Shown here piece by piece: positions 9,266 to 17,687 of a stretch of 64,000 nt of DNA. Origin of the DNA: Bacteroidota bacterium (GTDB taxonomy: Bacteria; Bacteroidota; Bacteroidia; Bacteroidales; Tannerellaceae). Below the pieces are notes generated by a model, which saw only the letters and a program-made list of their open reading frames with translations, made no database searches and was not told the origin of the DNA. Location: contig JAEYVY010000022.1 of assembly GCA_023429375.1 (NCBI GenBank), forward strand, positions 84,138 to 148,137, written 5' to 3'. Positions within the stretch are counted from its first letter, which is position 1. Each line of letters begins with the position of its first letter. The position numbers and the translations under genes are program-made.

Positions 9266-10077
9266 ATTGAAAGGATTAGATCATAGGGAGCTTTCTGAAT
9301 ATCCGGATTACTGAAATAGATATCCGTTGGCAGCTCCATTTCTGAAACATAATGGATGTAAAGTCTTAGTTTTGAGATCAAGTCTTTTTTGTAATCCCAG
9401 TTACCAAAGATGCAGAGTCTGTCTTTAAGTTGACTCAGTCCGGCCTGTTGCCAGGCGCAGGTGATGAGATAGAGAACATCGTCTGGAGATGTATAGTCAT
9501 AGGAATTGATTTGTATCAATTCTCCATGTTTAAAGCAGGCAAGATCAATCGTTTTCTTATTTAGGATTACGTTCATGTGTTCACTAAAAGCCAATTCGTT
9601 TTGCACCTTCCAGTGGTTACACGGATAAGTCATGTGATGGATGAATTCCGGTTTGACAAAAGAACGGGTTAGAAACTCATAAACGTCTTTTTGTATGCCG
9701 AAAATTAAATGTCCCTTTTTGGCCTTCAATTCGTTCGACAACTGAATGTCCATTGGATTGAAGAATGCATACTTCATTAGCTCGTCTTTCTTCTCCGCAT
9801 CGTAAAAAGGATCAGGAATGACAATGTAATTAGGTGTAAAGCAAAATATCCTCACTTTCTTATACGACCAAGCCAAGCATTCTTCCTCAAAGAAAGCTTC
9901 CTTGAGGGAAGTTGCATAATCTTTAGAACGATCGAACGTGAGTTGACGATAAAAGAAACTGTTTCGCTTATCAGGTATAGTTCCTGAAAAAGAAAATCCA
10001 TCCGGAGTAATCCGGATGGATAATATATATCTTTCAGAACTATTTGCTGTTAACGTATCAGGAATACTGACCGCCAT
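9256..10077 (-). CDS. DUF3822 family protein
   Basis: This 273-aa protein of unknown function matches my recollection of DUF3822, a Bacteroidetes family commonly placed next to rsmD. It has no signal peptide or transmembrane segment. The sequence shows alternating strands and helices (FSFSGTIPDKRNSFFYRQLT near the start, IDLACFKHGELIQINSYDY in the middle) consistent with the actin/ASKHA-like fold sometimes proposed for the family; that is only an inference. It lies between the membrane-anchored unknown at 10098 (20-nt gap) and rsmD (10-nt overlap), so the three probably form one operon. Confidence 0.8.
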   Translation of the reverse strand: MAVSIPDTLTANSSERYILSIRITPDGFSFSGTIPDKRNSFFYRQLTFDRSKDYATSLKEAFFEEECLAWSYKKVRIFCFTPNYIVIPDPFYDAEKKDELMKYAFFNPMDIQLSNELKAKKGHLIFGIQKDVYEFLTRSFVKPEFIHHMTYPCNHWKVQNELAFSEHMNVILNKKTIDLACFKHGELIQINSYDYTSPDDVLYLITCAWQQAGLSQLKDRLCIFGNWDYKKDLISKLRLYIHYVSEMELPTDIYFSNPDIQKAPYDLILSICE

Positions 10078-10097
10078 GTGTAAATAGTTTTATTGGT

Positions 10098-10724
10098 TTA
10101 TTCCCAGTTACCCGCGTTATTGTTGATTTCAGTCAAAGAACCAACGCGTAAACCAGCAAACTTATTATATACTTCAGCTTGGTGTTTCAAATTATATAAC
10201 AACTGAGGATCAAGGTCGCCTAGATAATCGTCATAACTAACGGCACATTCGAAAACCTTAACTGTATAACCAGAAGCTGATTGCAATGTAGCTGTGTCCA
10301 TTTTGAATTCAATGTTAGTTCCAGGAACGAAACGCATAGCTGCAACATCATAATCTCTACCTAAGATAGTGTCTTTTGCTGGAATCCAGGTAGTATCACG
10401 TTTGATAAGACCAAGCTTAACAGCTTCTTTTTCAGTTATACCTTTTTCTAACTGTTCGTCTGATAAAACACCTTCTTTAGTAATGAATGGCAACTTGTCT
10501 TCGTTTAAGAAACGTGCCAACTCATCAAAATTAGCAGCATGAACTCCGTATCTGTTCTTGTATTCGATCTGTGCTTTACGAATTTCAATCAAACGTTCCG
10601 TAATTGCTTTTGTACGGTCCTTGTTTGAGTCCTCAAAGCGAATTTGAGTCATCACGCTTTCGTAACACATATAAGTCAACAGGGCGATGGCTGCTACTAG
10701 TACTACTTGTAAAACAATTTTCAT
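10098..10724 (-). CDS. Membrane-anchored protein of unknown function
   Basis: I do not recognise a named family. The 208-aa protein has one N-terminal hydrophobic segment (VLQVVLVAAIALLTYMCYES, residues 4-23) and then a predicted helical stretch rich in charge (ITERLIEIRKAQIEYKNRYG), so it is probably anchored in the inner membrane and projects outward. The short N-terminus, hydrophobic helix and charged extension recall pilin-like or pseudopilin proteins, but no prepilin peptidase site is visible. It is first in a run with DUF3822 and rsmD. The facing helicase gene is divergent. Confidence 0.7.
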   Translation of the reverse strand: MKIVLQVVLVAAIALLTYMCYESVMTQIRFEDSNKDRTKAITERLIEIRKAQIEYKNRYGVHAANFDELARFLNEDKLPFITKEGVLSDEQLEKGITEKEAVKLGLIKRDTTWIPAKDTILGRDYDVAAMRFVPGTNIEFKMDTATLQSASGYTVKVFECAVSYDDYLGDLDPQLLYNLKHQAEVYNKFAGLRVGSLTEINNNAGNWE

Positions 10725-10818
10725 GGTTTATATTTTTATTTTAATTTATTTCGTTCGGCAAATTTAAAAAAGAATATTAAATCAACTATCTTTATCATTA
10801 AAATTATTGATTACAAAA

Positions 10819-12246
10819 ATGATAAATAGTTATTTGCGCAGCCAAGTTATACAAAATTTCTCATATACTCCCACAGATAATCAGTTTTTCGCACTAAATA
10901 TAATTTGTGATTTTTTGCTATCCCATGAAAGTGATACCATATTTGTTCTGACCGGTTATGCCGGAACCGGAAAAACTTCATTGATTGGAGCTTTGGTTAA
11001 GACGATGAAGCTCTTGAAACAGTCGTGTGTACTCCTTGCTCCAACAGGAAGAGCGGCTAAAGTTTTTTCATCTTATGCTGATGAGCCTGCAAATACGATT
11101 CATAAGAAAATTTACCGTCAAAAATCATTTGCAAATGAAGCCGGAGGTTTTGATTCGGCCTATAATGCACATAAAGACACTTTGTTTATTGTTGATGAGG
11201 CTTCAATGATCTCGAATGGAGGCTTCGAAACATCTGTATTCGGTACCGGACGACTTCTTGATGACTTGATTCATTACGTTTATTCGGGCGAGAACTGTCG
11301 CTTGCTCTTGTTGGGAGATACAGCTCAGCTTCCTCCTGTTTCGCAAATAGAAAGCCCTGCATTAAACAAGGACATACTTAAAGGCTACGGGCTGACAGTA
11401 TTTGAAGCGGCGTTAACCCAGGTGGTCAGACAAGATATGGAATCGGGTATCTTGTTTAATGCTACAACCATCCGTGAGCACCTCCATGCCAATGAAGTGG
11501 AAATGTTTCCGAAACTTTATATCAAAGGATATGAAGATTTGCGTCTAGTCTCTGGAGAAGATTTGATTGAAACGATTTCGACGGCTTATAGTCGCGATGG
11601 GGTAGAAGAGACGATGATAGTTACCCGTTCGAACAAGAGGGCTAACATTTATAACAATGGAATACGAAACCGTATCTTGTACAGAGAAGAAGAAATCAGT
11701 TCGGGCGACCGTCTGATGGTTGTAAAGAATAACTATTATTGGCGCTCGAAAGAAAAGACAGCAGAGAAGGCAGCCGGCTTTGTTGCGAATGGCGAGATCG
11801 TGCAAGTATTGCGCGTAAGGAATACATCCGAAATGTATGGCTTTCGTTTTGCCGATGTGTTGGTCCGTTTTCAGGATGACGACACGGAAGCCGAAGTGAA
11901 GATACTATTAGATGTTTTGCAGACAGAAGCACCGGCTTTGCCTAAAGAAATGAGTGAACGTCTTTTTTATGCAGTTTTGGAAGATTACTCCGATATTTCA
12001 ACGAAGGCAGGAAAGATGAAAAAACTGAAGGAAGATGTATGGTATAATGCCCTGCAAGTTAAGTATGCCTATGCAATGACTTGCCATAAAGCCCAGGGCG
12101 GACAGTGGATGAATGTGTTTCTGGACTTTGGATATATCACGGAAGAAATGCTCGGTGAAGATTTCTATCGTTGGTTGTATACGGCCTTGACCCGTGCCAC
12201 TCACCGATTGTATTTTGTTAACCTTCCAGATGAATTCCTGGCCTAA
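10819..12246 (+). CDS. RecD-like ATP-dependent DNA helicase (AAA_30/UvrD_C_2)
   Basis: A superfamily 1B helicase of 475 aa. The Walker A motif is VLTGYAGTGKTSLI (about residues 42-55), Walker B is TLFIVDEASMI, motif III is LLLGDTAQLPPV, and the C-terminal UvrD_C_2 motif is YAMTCHKAQGGQW with WLYTALTRAT. It resembles the small exodeoxyribonuclease V alpha-like helicases of Bacteroidetes, without the N-terminal RecD domain, so a free-standing repair or Dda-like role is likelier than a RecBCD complex. The frame could start at a TTG at 10807, but the ATG at 10819 is better. Confidence 0.9.
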   Translation: MINSYLRSQVIQNFSYTPTDNQFFALNIICDFLLSHESDTIFVLTGYAGTGKTSLIGALVKTMKLLKQSCVLLAPTGRAAKVFSSYADEPANTIHKKIYRQKSFANEAGGFDSAYNAHKDTLFIVDEASMISNGGFETSVFGTGRLLDDLIHYVYSGENCRLLLLGDTAQLPPVSQIESPALNKDILKGYGLTVFEAALTQVVRQDMESGILFNATTIREHLHANEVEMFPKLYIKGYEDLRLVSGEDLIETISTAYSRDGVEETMIVTRSNKRANIYNNGIRNRILYREEEISSGDRLMVVKNNYYWRSKEKTAEKAAGFVANGEIVQVLRVRNTSEMYGFRFADVLVRFQDDDTEAEVKILLDVLQTEAPALPKEMSERLFYAVLEDYSDISTKAGKMKKLKEDVWYNALQVKYAYAMTCHKAQGGQWMNVFLDFGYITEEMLGEDFYRWLYTALTRATHRLYFVNLPDEFLA

Positions 12247-12274
12247 GTAAGTGATAGAATTCATCTTCTTATGT

Positions 12275-12282
12275 TACCTTTG
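12275..12282 (+). promoter_or_regulatory. -7 element upstream of rnr
   Basis: TACCTTTG matches TAnnTTTG and lies 45 bp before the rnr ATG in the 81-bp gap after the helicase gene. The -33 box is not evident. Confidence 0.5.
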
Positions 12283-12327
12283 CAAAGAGGCTCGTTCATA
12301 TATCAGCTAACTTAAAAGTATTAGAAT

Positions 12328-14511
12328 ATGACAAAAAATAAAAATAAATCAGGAAAGAATAAAGAAAATAATATAGAGAAAAAATCGAAATCTAAAGGAC
12401 CGCGCATGCGCAAAGAAGCCATGCTGCAGGCGATTTTATCTCTTTTCCATTCTTCTCCGAAGGAGCTGTTCAATTATAAACAAGTCAGCAAGTTAATCGG
12501 CGTAGAGAATGCTGTTCAAAAAATACAGGTTTCTGATATACTCTATGACCTTTCTGCCGACGATATAATAACGGAGGTAGACCGTGGGCGTTTTCGTTTG
12601 AATAGTCTGGGTACCTTGGCGATTGGAACATTTATGCGCCGCAGTAACGGAAAAAACTCCTTTATCCCGGAAGATGGCGGAAGTCCTGTCTTTGTTGCTG
12701 AGCGTAATGCGATGCATGCAATGGACGGCGATAAAGTAAAAGTTCAGTTGCTTGCCAAGCGAAGAGGAGCGGAGCCCGAAGCTGAAGTGCTCGAAGTACT
12801 CGAAAGAAAAGAAAAAGTATACGTAGGGAAATTACAGGTTGCCAAAGGATTTGCCTTCCTTGTAACCGAAGATAAGACCTTAGCTAATGATATCTTCATT
12901 CCAAAAGAAAAACTGAACGGAGGTAAGAATGGCGATAAAGCCATTGTCCGTATCGTGGAATGGCCCGAAGAGGCAAAGAATCCGTTGGGTGAGGTGGTCG
13001 ATGTATTGGGAAAAGCCGGACAGAATACGGCAGAAATGCATGCTATACTTGCCGAATTTGGGTTACCCTATAAATATCCTGCATCTGTAGAACGAGCAGC
13101 CGATAAGATTCCGGAACAAATACCTGAAGAGGAGATTGCAAAACGGGAGGACTTCCGAAATGTGCTGACCTTTACGATAGATCCGAAAGATGCGAAAGAC
13201 TTTGACGACGCCCTTTCTTTCCGTCGCCTGGAAAATGGAAACGTGGAAGTCGGTGTGCATATTGCCGATGTTACCTATTATGTTACACCGGGAAGCATCA
13301 TTGATCGCGAGGCAGAAAGCAGGGCTACCTCAGTTTATCTGGTAGACCGTACAATCCCCATGCTGCCCGAACGATTGTGTAACTTGATCTGCTCGCTTCG
13401 TCCGGATGAAGAGAAGTTGTGTTTCTCTTGTGTTTTCGAACTAAACAAAGAAGCAGAGATTCTTAATTACCGTATATGCCGCACGATTATTAAGAGTGAC
13501 CGACGTTACACTTATGAAGAAGCGCAAGAAGTAATAGAAAATGGCGAGGGCGAAAATAAGGATGCAATTCTGACTTTAGACGCATTGGCGAAGAAACTTC
13601 GTGCCCGTCGCTTTAAGAACGGAGCCATCAATTTTGAACGCTATGAAGTCAAATTTGAGATCGATGAAAACGGTAAGCCGTTGAGCGTATACTTTAAAGA
13701 GTCGAAAGATGCAAACAAATTGATCGAAGAGTTTATGCTTCTAGCCAACCGGACAGTTGCCGAATTTGTCGGTAAAGTTAAAAAAGGACAAGCTAAGAAG
13801 ACGTTTGTATACCGTATACACGAGCTGCCGGATCCCGACAAAATGGAAAATTTTGCCACCTTCATTCGCCGCTTTGGTTATCGCCTGAAGATAGACGGTA
13901 GTAAAGCCGATGTTTCCAAAGGAATCAACAGTTTGTTGGATACCGTGCAAGGTAAACCTGAAGAAAATCTGATCGAGACTGTTGCCATCCGTGCCATGCA
14001 AAAGGCAAAATATTCTACCGACAATGCCGGTCACTACGGATTAGCGTTCGATTACTATACCCATTTCACTTCACCCATCCGCCGTTATCCGGATATGATG
14101 GTGCACAGACTGCTTGAACGTTATCTGGCGGGAGGTCGCAGTGTGATAAAGAGTAAGTATGAAGATATATGCGAACATTGTTCTTCTATGGAACAGACCG
14201 CAGCCAATGCTGAGCGAGCCTCAATAAAATACAAGCAAGTGGAATTTATGAGCGATAAGCTCGGACGTGTTTACGACGGAGTCATATCAGGAGTGACCGA
14301 ATGGGGACTTTATGTTGAGCTAAACGAAAATAAGTGCGAAGGGCTTGTTCCAATTCGCGATCTGGATGACGATTATTATGAATTTGATGATAAGAACTAT
14401 TGCTTGATTGGTAGAAGAAAGAAACGTCAATATCGATTGGGCGACCCGATTACCATCAAGGTAGCACAGGCAAATCTTGAACGAAAGCAGCTTGATTTTG
14501 TGATGGTCTGA
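12328..14511 (+). CDS. rnr: Ribonuclease R
   Basis: A processive 3'-5' exoribonuclease able to degrade structured RNA. The 727-aa protein has a lysine-rich N-terminus followed by a winged-helix-like region (residues about 30-95), cold-shock OB folds, and the RNB catalytic domain. The metal-binding aspartates lie in TIDPKDAKDFDDALSF (about residues 283-298), followed by GVHIADVTYYV. The late catalytic region HYGLAFDYYTHFTSPIRRYP is present, and a C-terminal S1 domain starts near residue 650 (GVISGVTEWGLYVEL). All expected domains are intact. Its 3' end faces dusB across an array of short repeats. Confidence 0.96.
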   Translation: MTKNKNKSGKNKENNIEKKSKSKGPRMRKEAMLQAILSLFHSSPKELFNYKQVSKLIGVENAVQKIQVSDILYDLSADDIITEVDRGRFRLNSLGTLAIGTFMRRSNGKNSFIPEDGGSPVFVAERNAMHAMDGDKVKVQLLAKRRGAEPEAEVLEVLERKEKVYVGKLQVAKGFAFLVTEDKTLANDIFIPKEKLNGGKNGDKAIVRIVEWPEEAKNPLGEVVDVLGKAGQNTAEMHAILAEFGLPYKYPASVERAADKIPEQIPEEEIAKREDFRNVLTFTIDPKDAKDFDDALSFRRLENGNVEVGVHIADVTYYVTPGSIIDREAESRATSVYLVDRTIPMLPERLCNLICSLRPDEEKLCFSCVFELNKEAEILNYRICRTIIKSDRRYTYEEAQEVIENGEGENKDAILTLDALAKKLRARRFKNGAINFERYEVKFEIDENGKPLSVYFKESKDANKLIEEFMLLANRTVAEFVGKVKKGQAKKTFVYRIHELPDPDKMENFATFIRRFGYRLKIDGSKADVSKGINSLLDTVQGKPEENLIETVAIRAMQKAKYSTDNAGHYGLAFDYYTHFTSPIRRYPDMMVHRLLERYLAGGRSVIKSKYEDICEHCSSMEQTAANAERASIKYKQVEFMSDKLGRVYDGVISGVTEWGLYVELNENKCEGLVPIRDLDDDYYEFDDKNYCLIGRRKKRQYRLGDPITIKVAQANLERKQLDFVMV

Positions 14512-14520
14512 TTCGAAGGT

Positions 14521-14667
14521 ACATCTCGATGTGAGTTTTCAAAAAATAGGCATTGAAAATCAATGCCATAATCGATTTAAAAAAACATCTCGAACGTTTT
14601 TAAAAAACACCTCGATCATTTTTTAAAACGTTCGGGATGTTTTTTAAAAATCATCGGGATGTTTTTG
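14521..14667. repeat. 22-bp-period tandem array, four units in inverted arrangement (block C)
   Basis: Four units of exactly 22 bp lie at 14580-14601, 14602-14623, 14624-14645 and 14646-14667. Each has an A- or T-tract, an 11-bp core, and another tract. The cores are CATCTCGAACG, CACCTCGATCA, CGTTCGGGATG and TCATCGGGATG; the last two are the reverse complement of the first type. Units 1 and 3 therefore form a near-perfect inverted repeat of about 27 bp with an 11-nt centre (14608-14618). A fifth lone core, CATCTCGATGT, sits at 14522-14532. The same 22-bp period recurs near 30.2 and 63.3 kb. Confidence 0.85.
14541..14567 (-). terminator. Hairpin with minus-strand U-tract downstream of dusB
   Basis: GGCATTGA (14549-14556) pairs perfectly with TCAATGCC (14560-14567) across an AAA loop. 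On the minus strand it is followed by TATTTTTTG, so it can act as an intrinsic terminator for dusB after transcription passes the repeat array. Confidence 0.55.
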
Positions 14668-14678
14668 TGCTATGATTA

Positions 14679-15692
14679 TCAAGGCGTAGCGACATCGTGG
14701 TGAGAGTTCTGAATTTGGAGCATTTCGGGGATCTTATCTAAAATGCCAAATAATTCGTCTACTGTGGTTGCCCGCAACATGGCGACACGTGTTGATTTGA
14801 AATCGGCCAATCCCTTAAATAAGGGCGTTGCAGCCAGATGACGACGTACATGGATAATTCCTCTGCGTTCATCAAGCCGTTCGATGCTTTGTCTGATTTG
14901 CTCTTTCAATATGTCGAGATACCACATGAATGGCTCAGGTGCGAGTTCCTCGCCTGTCTTCAGATAATGCTTTGCCTCACGGAATATCCATGGACGACCA
15001 ATACTTCCTCGTCCAATCATGACAGCATCTACGCCATACGTGTCAAATCGTTCTTTACATGTGATAGCCGAAGTGACATCTCCGTTTCCGATAATTGGGA
15101 TGTGCATGCGCGGGTTCTCCTTCACTTTGCCAATTAGCGTCCAGTCTGCTTCACCTGAATAAAGCTGACAACGGGTGCGTCCGTGAATGGTCAGGGCTGC
15201 TATACCGCAATCTTGCAATTGTTCGGCCAACTCAACGATGATTTGACTGTCTGAATCCCATCCAAGGCGTGTTTTTACAGTGACCGGAATGTTTACGGTC
15301 TTAACTATTTCTCTTGTGATTTCGAGCATGAGAGGAACATTGCGCAGCATGCCTGACCCGGCTCCTTTGCCGGCCACTTTCTTTACCGGACAGCCAAAGT
15401 TGATATCCAGAATATCCGGTTTGGCTTCTTCGCAAATCCGTGCTGCTTCAACCATCGAGTCTACATCGCGTCCATATATTTGGATGGCAACGGGACGTTC
15501 TTCCTCGGCGACAACTAATTTTTGTTTGGTCTTGTTTACGTGACGTATTAATGCATCGGAAGAAACAAATTCTGTATAAACCATATCGGCTCCAAATCGT
15601 TTGCACATCAAGCGAAAAGCTATGTCTGTTACATCTTCCATTGGGGCCAGAAAAACGGGGCGCTCCCCTAAATCTATATTGCCAATTTTCAT
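14679..15692 (-). CDS. dusB: tRNA-dihydrouridine synthase
   Basis: This FMN-dependent enzyme reduces uridines in the tRNA D-loop. The 337-aa TIM barrel begins with the family start PVFLAPMEDVTDIAFR, has the catalytic cysteine in DINFGCPVKKVAGKGAGSG (about residue 103), the phosphate-site motif TVKTRLGWD and ALTIHGRTR. The FMN-phosphate motifs IIGNGDV and DAVMIGRGSIGRPW are intact. The CPVKKV signature fits the DusB branch. It faces rnr and is separated from it by the 22-bp repeat array. Confidence 0.94.
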   Translation of the reverse strand: MKIGNIDLGERPVFLAPMEDVTDIAFRLMCKRFGADMVYTEFVSSDALIRHVNKTKQKLVVAEEERPVAIQIYGRDVDSMVEAARICEEAKPDILDINFGCPVKKVAGKGAGSGMLRNVPLMLEITREIVKTVNIPVTVKTRLGWDSDSQIIVELAEQLQDCGIAALTIHGRTRCQLYSGEADWTLIGKVKENPRMHIPIIGNGDVTSAITCKERFDTYGVDAVMIGRGSIGRPWIFREAKHYLKTGEELAPEPFMWYLDILKEQIRQSIERLDERRGIIHVRRHLAATPLFKGLADFKSTRVAMLRATTVDELFGILDKIPEMLQIQNSHHDVATP

Positions 15693-15767
15693 ACCTATCT
15701 AAAATAAATGAGCAGCAAAGATACGGATTTTGTCCGAACTCTTTACTGCTCAAATAGTTTGTATGAA

Positions 15768-16772
15768 TTACTTAAGGCCTAAAGCACTTACTAAAAGGTA
15801 TATCAATGCTGCTAATAGACCGCTTACCGGAATGGTCAAAATCCATGCCCAAAGCAGGTTGATGGTAACGCCCCAACGAACTGCCGAGAGTCGTTTAACG
15901 GCACCAACACCCATAATAGCTCCGGTAATAGTATGTGTTGTACTTACTGGAATCTTTAGTATCTCGGTAAGGAAAAGCGTCATCGCTCCTGCCGTTTCGG
16001 CACAAACTCCTTCCAGCGAAGTCACTTTGGTGATTTTAGTACCCATCGTTTTTACGATTTTCCAACCACCCATCATGGTACCTATACTAATGGCTCCGAA
16101 ACAAGAAATGGGAACCCAATCCGGAACGTTTTGAACCGAATCAATTTGTCCTACGGCAATCATCGCAGTGGCGATTATACCCATTACTTTCTGTGAGTCG
16201 TTCAATCCATGCCCTAAACTGAAGAGTCCGGAAGAAACTAACTGAAGCTTCTTGAATGAGTTCTCTGCTTTACGTGCACTGACACGTTTAAACGACCAGA
16301 GTACGATGAGGGTGATAATAGACGACATAATCATACCAATCAGAGGAGCTAGAACGATAAACGAGGCAATCTTAATGATAACTCCTGTGTGGATCGAACT
16401 AAACCCCGCACCGCAGATAGCGGCACCGGCAAAACCCCCGATTAAGGTATGTGATGAAGAGGAAGGTATACCAAGCCACCAAGTCAGCAAATTCCAGCTG
16501 ATTGCTGCTATTAGACCTGATAGGATAATAGGTAGGGTGATGAATTCTTCTAATACGACTTTGGAAACCGTATCAGCGATTCCAAATTCACCAATGATGT
16601 AGCGGGCAACGAAAAAAGCCAAGAAATTAAAGAATGCCGCCCAAAGAACAGCTTGAAACGGAGTAAGTACCCTGGTAGATACTATCGTAGCTATCGAATT
16701 AGCTGCGTCATGAAATCCGTTGATAAAATCAAAGATGATTGCTAAGACAATAATCGTTATTAGTAGTGTCAT
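15768..16772 (-). CDS. Inorganic phosphate transporter, PitA family
   Basis: A low-affinity inner-membrane phosphate (metal-phosphate):proton symporter of the PHO4 family. The 334-aa protein has about ten hydrophobic segments. Each half carries a PHO4-type repeat: GFHDAANSIATIVSTRVLTP near residue 19 and GHGLNDSQKVMGIIATAM near residue 190. It follows the DUF47 gene by 13 nt, the usual Pit accessory arrangement. Confidence 0.92.
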   Translation of the reverse strand: MTLLITIIVLAIIFDFINGFHDAANSIATIVSTRVLTPFQAVLWAAFFNFLAFFVARYIIGEFGIADTVSKVVLEEFITLPIILSGLIAAISWNLLTWWLGIPSSSSHTLIGGFAGAAICGAGFSSIHTGVIIKIASFIVLAPLIGMIMSSIITLIVLWSFKRVSARKAENSFKKLQLVSSGLFSLGHGLNDSQKVMGIIATAMIAVGQIDSVQNVPDWVPISCFGAISIGTMMGGWKIVKTMGTKITKVTSLEGVCAETAGAMTLFLTEILKIPVSTTHTITGAIMGVGAVKRLSAVRWGVTINLLWAWILTIPVSGLLAALIYLLVSALGLK

Positions 16773-16785
16773 AATCTTTCTTTTA

Positions 16786-17436
16786 TCAGGCGTACTTTAC
16801 AAGAATAGCTTTTAGAACCTTTCCTATATTATTAATCTTATTAGCAGATTTCTCCAATTCCTGAATAATCTCTTTAAGCTTAATCAATTCAACAGTGTTT
16901 GTTTCGTGCTTAAATAAATGTATGATTCCATCTTCGTAAACAACATCTGCCTCTTCTTCCATCTTTTTAATGTCGTTGCAATGTTTGCGGAATTGATTGT
17001 CAGTTTTTTTAAGTTTAGAGAGCTCTTTTACTGCATATTGTACCTCTTTACTCGCTTTTTTAACGATTTCTGACAATGCTTCCGTACATTTAGGAAGGTG
17101 GTAAGGATCGTAAAGTAATACTTTATGAGCAGCACGGTTGATTGCGTCGATGGCATCGTCGATTCCATCTGTCAGCTCGTAGATGTCTTCGCGATCGAAA
17201 GGTGTAATGAAAGTTTCATTAAGCGCTTGTATGATGCGACCCGTTACTTTGTCGCCTTTAAGCTCTTCTGCTTTGATTAGTCTACAGAGTTCTGTACGGT
17301 TTTCGCCTTCTTTGGGGTCGAATAGCTGTGCCAACAGGTCGGCCGAGTTGACTAGTGCATCTGTTGCTTCATTTAACATGGGGAAGAACTTAACGTCCTT
17401 TGGAGCAAAGAAGCTCAATAAGCTGTTAATTTTCAT
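16786..17436 (-). CDS. DUF47 family PhoU-like Pit accessory protein
   Basis: A 216-aa all-helical cytosolic protein of the DUF47 (PhoU-like) family, thought to regulate the adjacent Pit transporter. The sequence is rich in charged helices (LSKLKKTDNQFRKHCNDIKK; EADVVYEDGIIHLFKHETNT) with the acidic and histidine residues typical of metal-binding PhoU repeats. An ATG at 17475 would add 13 hydrophobic residues not typical of the family, so the ATG at 17436 (MKINSLLSFFAPKD) is preferred. The pair pit-DUF47 is co-transcribed. Confidence 0.88.
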   Translation of the reverse strand: MKINSLLSFFAPKDVKFFPMLNEATDALVNSADLLAQLFDPKEGENRTELCRLIKAEELKGDKVTGRIIQALNETFITPFDREDIYELTDGIDDAIDAINRAAHKVLLYDPYHLPKCTEALSEIVKKASKEVQYAVKELSKLKKTDNQFRKHCNDIKKMEEEADVVYEDGIIHLFKHETNTVELIKLKEIIQELEKSANKINNIGKVLKAILVKYA

Positions 17437-17649
17437 TATTGGATGTTTTTTTAAAATATAAAAATGTAAGACCATGAGGTCTGTAGAGTAAATAAATAAG
17501 GCGGGAGGCCAAACAATACCTCATCGATTCTTGAGAAAACGTATCAAAAATATAATAATAATTTAAATTAACTTCTATCTGAGCCTTACTTTTTGAAAGC
17601 AATGGACGAAATGATACTAAAATGTCATAAAATCTGATTGTTGTTTTTT

Positions 17650-17657
17650 TATCTTTG
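17650..17657 (+). promoter_or_regulatory. -7 element upstream of the MFS carrier
   Basis: TATCTTTG lies 30 bp before the ATG at 17688 and matches TAnnTTTG. No convincing -33 element is seen. Confidence 0.45.
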
Positions 17658-17687
17658 CTTAATTTTGAATATAAAGATGCCAATTAT

